A stretch of 64,000 bases of DNA from Trema orientale (GCA_002914845.1 JXTC01000002.1:1212917-1276916); one strand, 5' to 3'; shown: positions 49,561-62,740, counted from the stretch's first letter. Notes: generated by a model from the letters alone, not told the origin. Numbers and translations: made by a program.

Positions 49561-50470
49561 AATTCCAGATCCGCTTAAATGGCTCCAAACATCAAAATAA
49601 ACCCGAAAATGATGTTTTTGGCCCCAAATCCGAAATATGAATGACCCAAAAGCCAAAACCTAACCCTCATAGTATCAAATACTCAATAAATCATGTAAAA
49701 TCACAAATCATGCATGTATAATCTAAACCCTAGAAATCCAAATAGGCATAGATTTTGAAAACTACAGACATGCATGAAAACCTAATCAATTTTAACATGA
49801 AATCCCGCTCTGATACCACTTGTTAGCATGAATATATGGGATTGCAAAACCAAACACAAACCCTAGAACATTCATGTAAAACTGATAGGAAGGGATTCAT
49901 TGAGTATACCTGAGTCCATGATTTAATACCGTAGTCTGGACGATGAACCGAAGGCGGAAGCGATAGTAATTGACTGTAATTGCTAGGGGATTTGATCTTC
50001 TGTAGCCTAAAAGCCTAAAGTCACTCAGATGGAATTCTCTGTAACTGATGGTGGGTTACAGAGAATTGAGCGTACGTGTTCTTTTGGCTACAGGGACCAT
50101 AACCCTAATAGGTTCTTTATATAGTCCCCTATTGAGTATCCATCAAACCCTAACTGGGTGACTAACAGGGTATCCACATTGGTATCCATACCCAGTTGGA
50201 TATCCTGACCCAGTCCTAATTAAATCACTTATTGGGTCTGCTTAAGAATAATATGGCCCAATACAATTGATAAAATATGTGGCCCAACATAGGTAATAAA
50301 ATTTCCTAACACGGTCTCCTACAACCTTTCTACTCGGAAGCTTGGGAACCTCCCTATTTATCTGGCAGATGGAGTTATCTTTTGGGGATACTATGAGAAG
50401 AGTTGGAGTTATCTTTTGGGGATACTATGAGAAGAGTCTAATCTCCGTAAGAGGTCGAAATACAGTTTGA

Positions 50471-53428
50471 TGACTATCCTGTGGAACTTATCTATATGTC
50501 GAAGAAAGATTGATAAGTACAAGATACATCGAATTTCAAGGGGCATACAATTAGCTAGGTAGTGTTGTGTAACATTTCTTTATCTCTTTATCATGCTTAT
50601 GCAGTGTCTGTTTTCTATGCTCATGTTTTAATTCATGCTTTGACAATATTGATATGATAGTAGACTATGTAGGCCAAACATAATATTACCCTTTTTTCGT
50701 TGTCTCTATTAATTTTGCTCGGAGAATTTTATGAAGAATCAAAGAACAGATAACATAGGAAAGGCCAAACTGTGTCAAGAGAAAGAAAGGAAAGAAAAAC
50801 TTTGACTGCTTCACAGTGTTTTATATCTCAGTAGCAAAAGTTTACATACTGTTCAGATTAATGCCAAATATGCAGAATACACTAATTATGGATGCTTATT
50901 CTGGTAAAGGCTTTGGCAGGCAAAAGATATATAGTAAGTTTCTATGTTTCATTTACTATTGTGACTTCTGGTACTTTAGAATTAGGGAGACAATCAAACC
51001 ATTTAAATTAGATGGATAGATAGTAAGTTCTTAGATTCAGTAACGATTGTGAGAATATAATGCGTGTTCTACATTGAAGTTGATTAATTGTTGAGTGGTA
51101 ATGTAGCGTGAGTATTTATTTTGGAGCTCTGTAGTGCTTGGCTATAAACTTTTAACCCATTTATTTTATTATTGCTTTGTTTATTTATCTGCACCTTATT
51201 TCATTAGTTTTAGATCATAATTAGAAAACTCCCTACAATATATGATTAATAGTTTAATAATTTAAATAAAATTATACTAGGTTAAACTAATATAGAAATA
51301 TGAATGATTTAATTTGGTGGTTCAACGACATACCAATTGATTACCTCAAGTACCTCCTCAATTGATAAAAAATTATTTTTTTTAATATTTTGGAAAGTGA
51401 TATCTTTTCTAAATAAATCTGCAATTTTTCAAAGAATTTTAAAATCTAGAATTTTTCAATTTGTTTGAAATTTTACCATATAAATTTAATTTCCCCTTAG
51501 TTTTATGGTAGTTTTTCTATATGTGGGAGCCAAGACCTTCTGACAATCAATATGGGCTTTAGAAAATTGTAGAAGTCTAATGGGCTTTATGCACATGACT
51601 TCTGAGTATTTATAAGAAATATTCCTTTTTTCTAGATGAATTTATAAAATTGCTGTTTTTTCTGCTTATTTAATAAAGAACCATTTTATAATTTTATTTT
51701 GATAAATGACCATTTTTTAATTGATCTACTTTTCAAAAAAATAAATTAACTTTTAGAAATAAATCAATTGATCTATTAAATGTGAAAACCGGTCATTTTT
51801 TTAAATAAGTTTTAATTTTGACCATTGTTTAATAATGTTTGAAAAATGACCATTTTTTAACAGTGATCCAAAATTCGATTATTCGGCTTAAAAGCCCATG
51901 ACTTTTCTTGTCTAATCAGTAATGACAGATTACATAAGCCTTGTTTGCTATCAAAACCATAGAGTAGCTTTGCCAGTCGCATAATTTCGACAATTGTATG
52001 ATTTTTGTGTTTGTACCGAGCGGGATTTGCTGTACTATACGTTGTGCAGAGAGAACCAGCACCAAAATAGAATTCTAACTTAATTGATTTATTTTAGAAA
52101 GAGGTTACTAAAAAAAAAACCCAATAGAACTGATTGATTTTTTTTTTTTTTTTTTTGGTCTTCAGAAAGATTACTAAAACGTGCTAAACTGTCCACTTTT
52201 TAAGTGGATGGTATAGCAAATGACACAACAAAATGAAACAAGATATCTAACTGTTACAATAATTAAGTATTCTAAATAACTAGGCATATGGGATGACAAC
52301 GTTCATACCTTTTTACCTAAGAAAGACAATAACAATAAGTAGCTGTCAAAATACATAAACATCAAAACGATATTCACATTTCATTTGTTTAACGGTAAAT
52401 ACAACTTGTGAACATACCCCTTCAAGGATATTATATGTTTCTTTGTTAATTGGTTTATTAGAATTAAAAATGTTTGTGGCAGCAGCTTTAACTTATTGTT
52501 GGTTTTTAAGGTGTTCATTTGCAATACCAAATCTGAAGGTGATGGTATATCTTGAACCATCAGTAAAAGAAAGAGATCATACATGACTTAAGGAGAAAAA
52601 AAAATTAAGGTAGACATAGAATTATATCTTTCCTTTCCCTTTTTTTTTTTTTTTTTGGTCATTTTTAGACTCTTTTTATCAATAAGAAAAGAAAAATAAA
52701 AATAAAAAGAAAAAAGAGCCAAAGCACTTAAAGAGAAAACTAGAAAGAAAAAAATGTGTATATAAATCGAAATCCATCAGTTGTCATAGTGGCCGACCAA
52801 ATCATAAACATTTTTGTTTTAACCTGTAACCTCAAATGAGCATATCCCAAAAGTGTTCTGGATATTCTATCTTATGTAAAATCGTCAATGATGAAGGAAA
52901 GTTAAAACTAGAAGAAGCCAAGTCGAAAATATTAAAACAAAAAGGGATAATATCATTAAAAAACTCACTATTTTTAACCTTCCAGCAAAAAATAAATAAA
53001 TAAATAAATCATGCATTTTTGCTTTTTTTGAAAAGTAATACAATTTGTTATAATAATCAATCAAGTTACATATTACGCTTATAATGAGAATCAAAAAATC
53101 GATTCAAAATCTTGAAGATGACAACACCCTTGTAGATCTTAGAGTACCGGTGATCCCCGACAATGATCTTGGAGTAAGGGTAAAATAGAGCACTTCAATG
53201 ACTCTTTTAGATTATTCCCAATTTGAATTGGCAATTCTGAATGATTCATTGGAGGATATTCTGCCAATTCTGATCTACTATGATAATTACCTCTCCAAAT
53301 CTGAATAAAAATTGATACAGATCAAGAGGACAACCACACAAAAATCAAATAATACACTAGAAATAACACAAACTACCACAGATCTAGATTTGGGTGTACT
53401 AAGCCCACACAAGATCTAGACGTAGGTG
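50471..53428. other. Intergenic, mostly featureless
   Basis: The first 220 bases are the downstream part of the F-box duplication. The stretch at about 51610-51910 carries the same AAAATGACC-type AT-rich repeat as 2400-2700. Poly-T tracts lie at 52138-52155 and 52640-52657. No gene is supported. Confidence 0.5.
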
Positions 53429-53650
53429 GGAAACTATCCTCCTAAGAGGGAGAGTTATTGGACAAAAATACCAAAAACAGACAAAATAAAGAAGAAAAGC
53501 CCATACGGAAGAGAGGAAATGACCCCCTCTCTAATAAGGGGAAACTATCCTCCTAAAAGGGAGAGTTATTGGATAAAAATACCAAAAACAGACAAAACAA
53601 AGAAGAAAAGCCCATACCGAAGAGAGGAAATGACCCCCTCTCCAATAAGG
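53429..53650. repeat. 111-bp tandem duplication
   Basis: Two back-to-back 111-bp units, each starting GGAAACTATCCTCCTAA and ending AATGACCCCCTCTC(T/C)AATAAGG, with only a few substitutions. The period is 37 codons, so an open frame on the plus strand passes through both units (each beginning GNYPPKRESYW). I consider this frame incidental, since it lacks family resemblance and splice context. Confidence 0.85.
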
Positions 53651-56600
53651 GGAGGCAACCGTAGAAGACGGAGCTTGACCCTGCGTCTGCTGCAGAGGAG
53701 GAATGAGAATTGATGTGGAGAAGAGGAGAGGACTAGGTTGGAGCACCTCTCTCTACCTTCTCTCTAAAAATCATATGAAAAATCTCCACGCATTTTTGTT
53801 AATATCAAATAAAAGATTTTATTTGTATTTACTCTATCAAATTTTATCAGATTCACATATACAATTATATTGGAGTTTAAAATTAATGCAGAAATATTTT
53901 TATTTTTTTATTTTTTTTAATTCTGTTATTCGACTTTGAAAGTAAAAAATATTCGCTCAACAGAAATTTAATAAAATAAAGGAGGTTTGTGCTCTGGCCA
54001 TCATACACATAAATATATATAGATATTTAAATCTCGGAGATTTGCGCTATACGGTAACCAAATGATGCTAATTTAATAACCTGTTTTTTTTTTAAAAAAA
54101 ATTATAACTTGATACATCATACAACAAAGTTCATTACAGTTTATAATGTTTGGCATTTTTGTACAAATTATGTTTTAACTTTTTGTACACCGACACTTCT
54201 ATATTGTCAAATTTCTCCCTCTAGGATCCAATGTGTTGACTAAAACGACATCCAATTCTCTTGGTATGTGTGAGAGACCAAAAATACTCGAAGTTAGGAT
54301 TAATCAGGGTTTACGATAATTTTTTTTATTCTCCTTTGACCAAGACCAGTTAATGGGTTTCAAATGATGCATACTTAATGCAAAGTTTTTCACGTTCATA
54401 AATACAACTTATGAGTATCAAATTTCAAAATCCAAGAACACACAATTATTGTAATCTAGATTTTGTTGATTAACAGTTAATTGTGTCACACACACCTATA
54501 TATATATGTGTATTTGTAAATTTCAACGAAAAAAAAGGGTAGGAATTGAGAGAGACAAGAGAAGATAATCCTATCTAGCGTGACCATGACAAAAGTACAT
54601 AACCCTTTTCATTGTTGATTAGTGTTAATTGTTAGGGTGGCCATGGTTATCTTTAGCAAATTAATAAATTAGTTTCTAGAGAGAGAGACTGCAAATTACT
54701 TGATAGATTTGTATATTGTTACATCACTATCAGTTGGTGAGCAAAAATTCAAAATAGAAGAATGCTAGCTATAGCCTGATGACTCGTTATAGCTCTAAAA
54801 ACAAATCTGTGGGGCAATAACTTGTTATCCAATAAAAATAGGGCACAGTCCATTAGCTGACGTATGTGTTGAATATACCATGGGCTTTATTACTAGCTGT
54901 TTCCATTTAAACAAAGCACACCATGAAAGCAACCAAGCTAATAATAAGTGACATACTTTTCTAAACCCACTTGGATATGCTTCATATTTATTATCTTAAG
55001 CTTGTTTGTCTTCAACTGGAAGTAGGTAATACAGAATTTCGTTACAAGTGACAGTAATCACAATTTAATGTGTTCAAAATGAAAAAGGAATAACAAATTA
55101 ACCCCCAAAGAGAATAATTGTAATAAAATATTTGAGATTAGTTAGTTGAATGACCAATGAATTGAGGCCCCAGTATATAATAGAATGTGAGAAGTCGTCT
55201 ACGTAATCAAGTTGTTGATAAGTCATTGTTCATAAGAATGGAACTTCTCAATTTAGCTATTTCTAGATGTAATGATCATGTGGTTAGATTCTTGACATTG
55301 CTATAAAACTAAATTTTTAGCTTTAAATCCCACTTTTGAATTTTGATGAGGACTTAATTATTCTTTCAATTTTTTTTTCTCTCTTTTTTACGTGGAATGT
55401 CACTTTGCTCTCATATAATAATAAATATTGCATCATGTCCTTTTAATGATATTTCTTATTTAACTTAAAGCAATAATACCACAAAAGTATACAACATAAA
55501 TAATCTCAAAAGAAAATATAAACAATGAGAAAACTAAATTAAATTCTCAAAAGAAGAAAAATAAAGGAAAACATGATTCTCATGCTTTAGGATCTGGATG
55601 GATAACACTAAAATATTTACATATACTTCTAGTTTGCATTTTTAGACCAAATTCCTTTGCGCTCTTATTTTGACACTCGATATCAAAATTTTAACAAATT
55701 GCCCCTTTGACCGGTCAAAGTTGACTAATAGGATAAGACTTATCTTAATGTAACAATTTTACCCTTATTTACGTATTCCAAAAACCATGTTTTACGTGCT
55801 TTCGAAAAAAGAAAAAAAAAAATCTATGTTTCACGTACTACCATATAATATACTGCGCACTGCGCAGTACATTCAATGAAACTTCGAGAATTTCAAATAA
55901 AAATTTAATGTTGTGAAATGTAGTAGATAAGCTATTTTATCGACATCAAGGTGTCCGGAAATTAAAACTATTATAAAAGTGATGTTGTCATCAAAAACTT
56001 TCTAACAGGTGATCGACTTGCAAAAAATTTTAAAATTTGAATGGTAGAACTGTTGATTTTAGGAATTTAACGGTACTTGTGATGAAAAACGTAGATTAAC
56101 TGGGCAATATTTGTAATTATCTCAAAGTATAAACTCTTTTATCATCTAAGTTAATCTATTTCTTCTTCTTATTAAATGTTACTTTATTTTCCTAGCTAGG
56201 TAGCTACTTGAAGTCTCCTCTTAGATCAATGGCTCGAAAAGATTATTCTAGTATCTTCTCACGTAAAGCATCCTAATATGTATTAAATTTAAACTTTTTC
56301 TTTAAAATTCTCATATAACAAGAACTTTTTTTTAAGTGATTAATAAGAAGAATTTTACCTAAATATGAATTTATTATTTTTTATGTCCCTAAAGTATTAA
56401 TAAAATCTTCTTTAGTCTCTAATTTATAAAATTCTCATTTGATTGTTATACTTTTGATATTTTTTTTTTTTTTTGAAAATCTTATACTTTTGATATTGTT
56501 CTCTTAGTTTTTGAACATCTATTCCGTTAAATTTCCGTTAAACTTTTTCCTGTAGTTATATATTTTTGATAATTATATTACAAAAGATAGTTCCTTGTCT

Positions 56601-57029
56601 GATTGAAACACTAAATTGATAATTATAGGGATTTTTTTTTTTCAAAGAAAACTAATAAGTCAATTGCATTGCTTGCAAATCTTCAAAAACTCGATGGAAA
56701 GCACCTAACATATATGTTGTCTCTATTCTATGTCTTTGCCGTAAGAATAAAAAGAATATCGCGTGTATTGACTGTCTATCTATCTGTATAGCATCAAATA
56801 TTTTCTAGCCAAAAAGAAAAAGATAATTCTTTTTTTGTTTTTTTTAATGAGCGAAATTATTGGAGAAGAAATTCAAACAAAAGTACGATCTCGTGGCCAA
56901 AAGTATAAAGGAAGGAAGCCCAATTTATTTCAACACTTTGAATTAACAGCTACTCGTGGGTTAAATACAAACAGTAATTCTAGTGGTATCAATGTTAATC
57001 CCGTATTTTTGTTTACGAAATAATAGTTG
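53651..57029. other. Intergenic, nothing recognised
   Basis: AT-rich sequence with no supported gene, RNA gene or element ends. Confidence 0.5.
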
Positions 57030-57480
57030 GGATTAAACTTGGATTCTAGTGCCATCCAAATATAAAGTTATATTTGGTAGGAAAGAAAAGAAAGAGGAAA
57101 TTAAAGATTTGAAGAAAAAACAGATGGAAATTGAAAAATTGAGTTGTTTGGTAAGAGAAAAAATGGAAAAGAAAGAAAAAAGAGAGAAAAAAATAAGTGA
57201 AAAAAATGATGAGATCCACACAAATTTTTTTCATCTCAAAAATAGAAAAAAAATATGAAAAAAAATATTTTATTAATGTATGAGTAAGTTAAATTACAAA
57301 ACTATCATATACTTAATTTTAAATAATAATAATATTAAGAACAAAATAATTATTTTAAATTAAACTAATATTATTTTCTCTCTACGTATCAAATAACTTC
57401 TATTTTCTCTTTTTTTTTCCTCTACTATTTTCTCATTCTTTTTTTTTTCTCTACGAAACATTGCGTAAGAGCTTTTCATG
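57030..57480. other. Purine-rich, MITE-like patch
   Basis: A GA-rich left half (GGAAAGAAAAGAAAGAGG) and a CT-rich right half (TTTTTTCTCTACGAAACATT) face each other, with TATTTGGTAGG and CTACGAAACA as possible inverted ends. The match is too poor to call a MITE firmly. The open frames here are low-complexity. Confidence 0.3.
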
Positions 57481-58320
57481 AAAATATACAAATAAATGCT
57501 TAATAAGGGGAGGCTGCTAAAGAAATCGTGCCACAAAACAGAAGAGCTGTCGAGTGATCCCTCTCTTTTATTTTATTATTATATTGTTGTCCGCCTCTAT
57601 ATGAGCATGTGGTGACACGAATGCCCTGAACCTTTAGTCAATCTGACAAGTTAGTCCTTTAAAATTTAAAAGAAAGATTAGACGACTGAAGTACCAAAGG
57701 ATACGTTTGTTTGCAACGGCTATAAAAATATCTCTTAGTTTACGTTTTCATTATAAATATCGTATCTAAAGTCACAATATACATTCCCCCCCCCCCCCCC
57801 AAAAAAAAGTCACAATATGCATTTTCCGGGGACTTCATATATCTAAAACATACTTTCTATCGTTTGAATTTGGTTATCCGTACCAGTTTTTCATATTTTT
57901 TGACAAGTCAGCTGATAATTAAAATGGTAAATCAAGGAAAACTTCTCAAACAACAGCATCACGTACTCATGTAAACATTTGTGTCTGTAAGCTTCATATG
58001 ACAATACTACAATATTGGAAATTAAAATCCGAATAACTAGACAAAATTTAGTTTGTCGAGGTACTACAATGATGTTTGTAACCAAGCCTATACTAAAATT
58101 CTAACTTACTTTAGAAGGTTAAATTCGTATACCGAAAAAAAAAATAAAAAACACCGCTTCTAAATATTCTTGTTTTAACACCAACTTAGAAAAAGAAAAT
58201 ATGTAGTAAAAAAGCATTACTTTACAATAATATAATTAATTGTAAAAAGAAATCATCTAATCAAATAAGTTCATTATGTACAAAAAAAAAGCTCATCGTC
58301 CACTACTAAAATAAATCTAC
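57481..58320. other. Intergenic
   Basis: No gene seen. A run of about 16 C at 57787-57802 followed by A is a simple sequence and a likely sequencing weak spot. Confidence 0.5.
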
Positions 58321-58518
58321 CTATAATGTTAACTTTATCATGAACAAAGGATTAATCATGCTGAATAACATACTAAACCATATATGAGATCTTGAACTAC
58401 TATCATTGTATTCAACTCCATGGACTGAAAATTTTGGGCCAACAATCTCTTCGATATTTTTCAAAACACACTCTTCACCATGCAATGAGTCTGCCTCTTC
58501 TGAGGAATTTGGTGACAT
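58321..58518 (-). CDS. Candidate small protein with C-terminal hydrophobic helix
   Basis: A 65-residue frame starting MSPNSSEEADSLHGEECVLK. The first 45 residues are hydrophilic with ordinary amino-acid composition, and the last 20 (IWFSMLFSMINPLFMIKLTL) form one hydrophobic segment, as in a tail-anchored protein. It is less AT-driven than other frames nearby. The 270 bases upstream contain pyrimidine-rich leader-like sequence and, near 58780, TCTATAACTTCAACTTCTG. I do not recognise the family. It could instead be one exon of a larger gene, or chance. Confidence 0.35.
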   Translation of the reverse strand: MSPNSSEEADSLHGEECVLKNIEEIVGPKFSVHGVEYNDSSSRSHIWFSMLFSMINPLFMIKLTL

Positions 58519-58737
58519 GTTTTTCCCCTAAATTAATATTTATCGGCACAAATTCTTTCAAATATGGAACTCACAAGTTTCAAATTTAAGAGGGAAAAAA
58601 AAAATATAAAACATAGAACACACATAAACTAAAAAATAAAACCCACACTTAATGAGAATCAAATGAGGCAAAATGATCATAAATCTAAATATATGATAGC
58701 AGCTATCTTCATACACAAAAAAGAAGGATTGTTACCC

Positions 58738-58768
<31 letters not shown>

Positions 58769-61159
58769 AAAACCACATTCAGAAGTTGAAGTTATAGAGA
58801 AGAAGAGAAGCTTTCATAAAAAGAGAATGGCTTCAGGTTTTCTTTTATTCTTCTTCGTTAATAACATAACGCTATCTTTCTTATTAATTGGGGGAATTTA
58901 CGGTCACTCCTTTTTTTTTCCCCCTATGCACGTAGTATGATTTTAATCTTTTGTCAAGATTTAAGCAACATTCACCACAACAAATTACACTTTTTACAAC
59001 ATTTATTAATTGCTATTGAAAAGGTAGTTGTGCCATTAAGATCTCATGTCCAACATTTAAATGGTTATAAATTGGTATCAAGATCGATCTTCTGTCCAAA
59101 ATTGCTATCCCAAATTGTGTCCATCCACTTATGTAATGACACCACATTTAAAATGTTTAAAAGGATTTAACGTTGGTTTTTCCGTCTAATCCATTCGTTC
59201 CATTTCCTATTTGTTTTTTTTTTCCTCGAACTGTTACTATCGTGTCTTGGACCCATAGTCTATAACAAACCTAGATTCTAAACTCTCTCGTCTGTACTCC
59301 AGTCCCCTTGGACTCGCTCACACCAGAAGAAAACCAGATGGGTTAGTCTTCGTCTTCCTCCTCACCCACCTATACCTACTCGATCTCTCCAAAAGTTCTT
59401 CTCCGTCGCCCTTCTCACCTATCACTCACCATATGATTGATTCTTTTTGGCTATTCCAAAATCACCTCGTTGGCAACACAGTCTCTGTGGACATCAAGAT
59501 AGTCCACCCCAGGCTTACCTTTTGAATTACCTTTGCTGATTTAATAATATTTTCCTAGCGTATCGATTTTTTCTTTCTTTTACTATTCTATTAATAAATG
59601 CCATTAAAAAAAAAATAGCCGAATTTTTTGTGTTAATTGATTATCAAAATTGACATCTCTGGTGTTGATTTTTATTGGACATACTATGAGTTTTATGAAT
59701 ATATATAGGTAATATTTCAATGGAGATTTTTGTTTTTATTCTATGGATGGGTACTCTAATTTAGGCTATTAGAATTTAATCTAATGGCTAAAATAATATT
59801 AGTAGATTTACTAAAAAAATTTATTATAATTAATATATATATAAATATAGAAAGTTATTTAAAACAAAAAAGATGTGTAACCTGATGAGTTGGTCAATTT
59901 TTTTTATTTCTTTTTTTTATAAGAAAATGAAACTAGTGAAAAATACTTAATAATCACAAATCACTCTCAACTATCTTATTCATTGAAAAAAAAAAAACAA
60001 CAAAAGATGTACAAATTTTAAGCTGTTTCACGCATAATTTTTTTTAAATAAATTTTCTATCAATGTAGTCGCTTTATTCATTTTTTTTTATTTAAGAAAA
60101 CAACTTATTCATAATATAAACATTATGCTATAGTAAAAAATAAATTTTATGAAATATTGAAGATACAATAGTACATATAGTTTTAAATTAAAGGTAATTA
60201 AAAAATTAAACTTTAAATTAAATTTTCAAAAAGGAAATAAATAAAAAAAAGTAGAAATTAATATATTGAATGAGGTGACTTGTTATTATAAGTTTATTTC
60301 TAAATTAGTCAAACTTACCCATTCATGGAGCAAAAATAAAAATACCCATTGAAAACTCACCCTACATACATCACCCTACATACATATATATATATATTTA
60401 AGGAATGGGTTTTATAATTTATTTTTTCCATCTTTGAGTTTAAATCGAAGGACTGATTATCAAACCAGTAACAATAGAAATATCTTTGTTTTCTTATTAA
60501 AAAAATAGTAGAAAAATTTTTAAAAGGAAAAAAGAAATAAACGGAGTCAAAAAAAAAGCTTACCGTTAAATATTCTCTTAACTATTTTAATTTAAATGTC
60601 GTTATATTATTGAATGGACACAAATTAGGACAGTTTTTTTGGACAAATGATCTTAATCCTATAAATTGTGGTCAAATCCTACCCAATAACTGTGCTTCCA
60701 AACAAACCGCAGTTAAAAGGCTACAACTAAGGCCTTTAATTGCGGCTTCAACTGCCTTTATATATAGCCTTTTGTGGCGGTAATAGTGTAAATACCGTAG
60801 AAAGCTTTAAATGCTGTCATTTGTAGGCCAGATAAGGGCCTTTGGTCAATGCTAAAGGAGAACAAGAAACAATGAACGGGAAAGTTATGATTCTTTTTCA
60901 TGTATAACTAATTAAGATGTAAATACATAAAAGAGAATTTCCTTTATTTTTCCATTCCCTTTCTTCTCCATTATTAATTTGTAAATATGCTTTAAATTTT
61001 TACCAAAGAGACAATAGAATATATAAGCACCAATAATAAGTTTTTAAATACACATCACTAACTGTGCATTTAATAGGATAAAAAGTATAATTTTAAATTT
61101 AAAAAAAAATACACGTCACTAACATATTTTAAAAAGTATAATTTTTTTTAAAAAATGAG
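58519..61159. other. Intergenic with one GC-richer patch
   Basis: The stretch about 59165-59540 is much less AT-rich and CT-rich, with runs like CTTCGTCTTCCTCCTCACCC. It could be an old exon or untranslated leader, but no open frame longer than a few tens of codons or known motif is seen. A block at about 60640-60850 has repeated GCGG/CCTTTAATTG motifs of the kind found near transposon ends. Confidence 0.35.
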
Positions 61160-61262
61160 GGGGAGCGGCCTGAAGTAGCTCCGTGGTTGAATAGGTTTAT
61201 AAGCATCATTTTATGCTTGTTGACTGAGTACTAGATCAAAGAAGTAGACATTTTCTTGGAAC
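61160..61262 (+). mobile_element. tRNA-derived SINE remnant
   Basis: The stretch GCGGCCTGAAGTAGCTCCGT followed by GGTTGAATAGG resembles the tRNA-like head of plant SINEs. A degenerate A box (TAGCTCCGTGG) is followed about 50 bases later by a poor B box (ACTAGATCAAAG). It is not a functional tRNA because the B box and acceptor pairing are lost. No clear tail was found. Confidence 0.45.
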
Positions 61263-62678
61263 AAATTGCCATTAACATCTAGTATTGCCTATTCAATGAA
61301 AAATACCAAACACAACTAAAACAAAGCTTATAGAAACCGAAATATGAAGCATTTGAAAACAAAATCAACCATACAATAATTTACCATACAAAAAAGAAAT
61401 TTTACCCAATATTTTAAGGAATTAATAATATAGTTCCATTGCTCGCTACATGAAAATGTTATACAAAGAAACGAGGACGACCACCAGTTTTATCACTGAA
61501 GACAAAAGATCGAATCCTTGAATTGTTCTGTCATTTGTGTAAATTATAACGTATCTCACACAGGAATCTTCCTGACACTTTTTCAGTTTTTACTGTTATA
61601 TTCGTTTTGGCCATGAATATATGTCTGGTTCTACAAGAGTTTAATAAGAATTGCGTCCTAACAATTCTCTTAAAAGCGACCCTACTTCTCTCTCACATAG
61701 GTGATCTATTAATTAAGAGTAACCCGCATTACTCTGCTCGAAACTCTATTTCTGATGCATAAGAATCATTAAAAGTATAGTTTAACCTTTCATTTTACGG
61801 GCATCACTGTTTCATCATAGGAATGGACACGGGAAAATTCTCACAGTGATCCAATACAGTCTTTATAATTTAGTTGTCCCTTTTGAACCTAGATCTTGGG
61901 ATCTCCAGTCAACTAGGTTGGGTATCCACTGTATCGACCTATTCTTTCATGAGCTTTAATCCCATTCCTCTCAACGAATGCAAGAAGACACAAGTGTTCT
62001 AATCTCAAAACTTCATCATATAAGTATCTCACAATGAAAATTATAACATGCACGATCCGAATGATGAAAATTACATGTACAAATAATAAAGTACTATACT
62101 ATCATAATTACCTAATATGAATCACGATACATATTCTTTTCAAACTTTCTGTTAGGAAAATTCTCACGACATGAGTATTCTCTATGCCATATCTATTTCT
62201 TATAAGATGTATCTGTTTTATGGAAGAATAAATATCCACTAACATCAACATCTTGCATGTAGTTCACTCTACCACACTTAACCCGTAGATGTGGAGTCTA
62301 ATAGGATCTATATCAGTTCTTTTGAAAATTTTAAGAAATACTCGACTCAATCTTGATACTCTTTTAATAATTTAATCTTTATCATCTAACTTTATCCATT
62401 CACAAACACATAAATTTGGCAGAATTTTTCCTTAAAAATTAACTAACCCCGAAAAAACAATGCACACAACTATCTAAACTTCCAAATGCAACTTCCAATA
62501 TCAAAACCTCCACATTTAACTCAATTCATACTTAGTATTAACTAATTAACAAAAGTAATGTCTAATATTTTATTAACTTTATTAAAAGTTAATTTGTTAA
62601 AAAAAGATTCAAAACTATGTAAATCCAAATTTTAACCTTTTTTTTAATAAACCTCATAAATTCAAATCAATCAGAATA
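61263..62678. other. Possible retroelement-leader remnant
   Basis: Between about 61440 and 62040 the text (including CTCCAGTCAACTAGGTTGGG and ATCCCATTCCTCTCAACGAA) is reminiscent of the untranslated regions of plant Copia elements. I see no LTR ends or coding domains, so this is only a suggestion of an old fossil. Confidence 0.25.
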
Positions 62679-62740
62679 CTAATTAAATACATATATTAAT
62701 ACCACATAACTAATTAAATACATATATTAATACCACATAA
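62679..62740. repeat. 31-bp tandem duplication
   Basis: The unit CTAATTAAATACATATATTA plus eleven further bases occurs twice, back to back and identical. Confidence 0.9.

Larger units (their letters stand above)
43949..50311 (-). mobile_element. Copia LTR retrotransposon (fossil), young, inside an F-box pseudogene
   Basis: The element reads on the minus strand. Its 5' LTR is 49821-50311 (491 bp, TGTTAG...CTAACA in window orientation). The other LTR starts at 43949 and runs into the gap after 231 visible bases. The target duplication CGGTC lies at 43944-43948 and 50312-50316. A primer-binding site complementary to initiator Met tRNA (TGGTATCAGAGC) lies at 49807-49818. Reading leftward: a leader (about 49800-48620), gag with a zinc knuckle (about 48610-47750), protease, integrase (about 47400-46800), reverse transcriptase (about 46250-45500) and RNase H (about 45265-44880). 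The coding part is broken, with roughly seven interruptions. The visible LTR parts differ at about 2% of positions, which at usual plant rates suggests about 1-1.5 million years. Confidence 0.93.
42453..50470 (+). pseudogene. F-box pseudogene, copy C, split by a Copia insertion
   Basis: Starts ATGGTGACAAAG at 42453. The ninth codon is TAG (42477), where copy B has CCG. The F-box follows (DDLVDEIMSWVPPPSLVRF, then CVSKS), then the associated domain (DGLICLFNGYGSVMLCNPAL; VGFGYDSRADDYKI), in changing frames. Compared with copy B it also has an 80-90 bp internal duplication near 43042-43190, an AT-rich insertion at about 43212-43545 and a 58-bp tandem duplication. After GSPWIKHLSIGPLVDVELPL it is interrupted at 43949 by a Copia element and resumes at 50317 up to a TGA at 50468, with a 34-bp duplication near 50371-50438. 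This is a dead gene. The early stop and the Copia insertion would each have been enough. Confidence 0.8.

Noticed and set aside
57049-57258. Lysine- and glutamate-rich frame that looks like a coiled coil
   Set aside because: It is a translation of a GA-rich low-complexity tract, possibly within a MITE; the opposite strand gives an equally long Phe/Ser frame.
61160-61262. Functional tRNA gene
   Set aside because: The A box is recognisable, but the B box is degraded and the stems do not pair, so it fits a SINE remnant.
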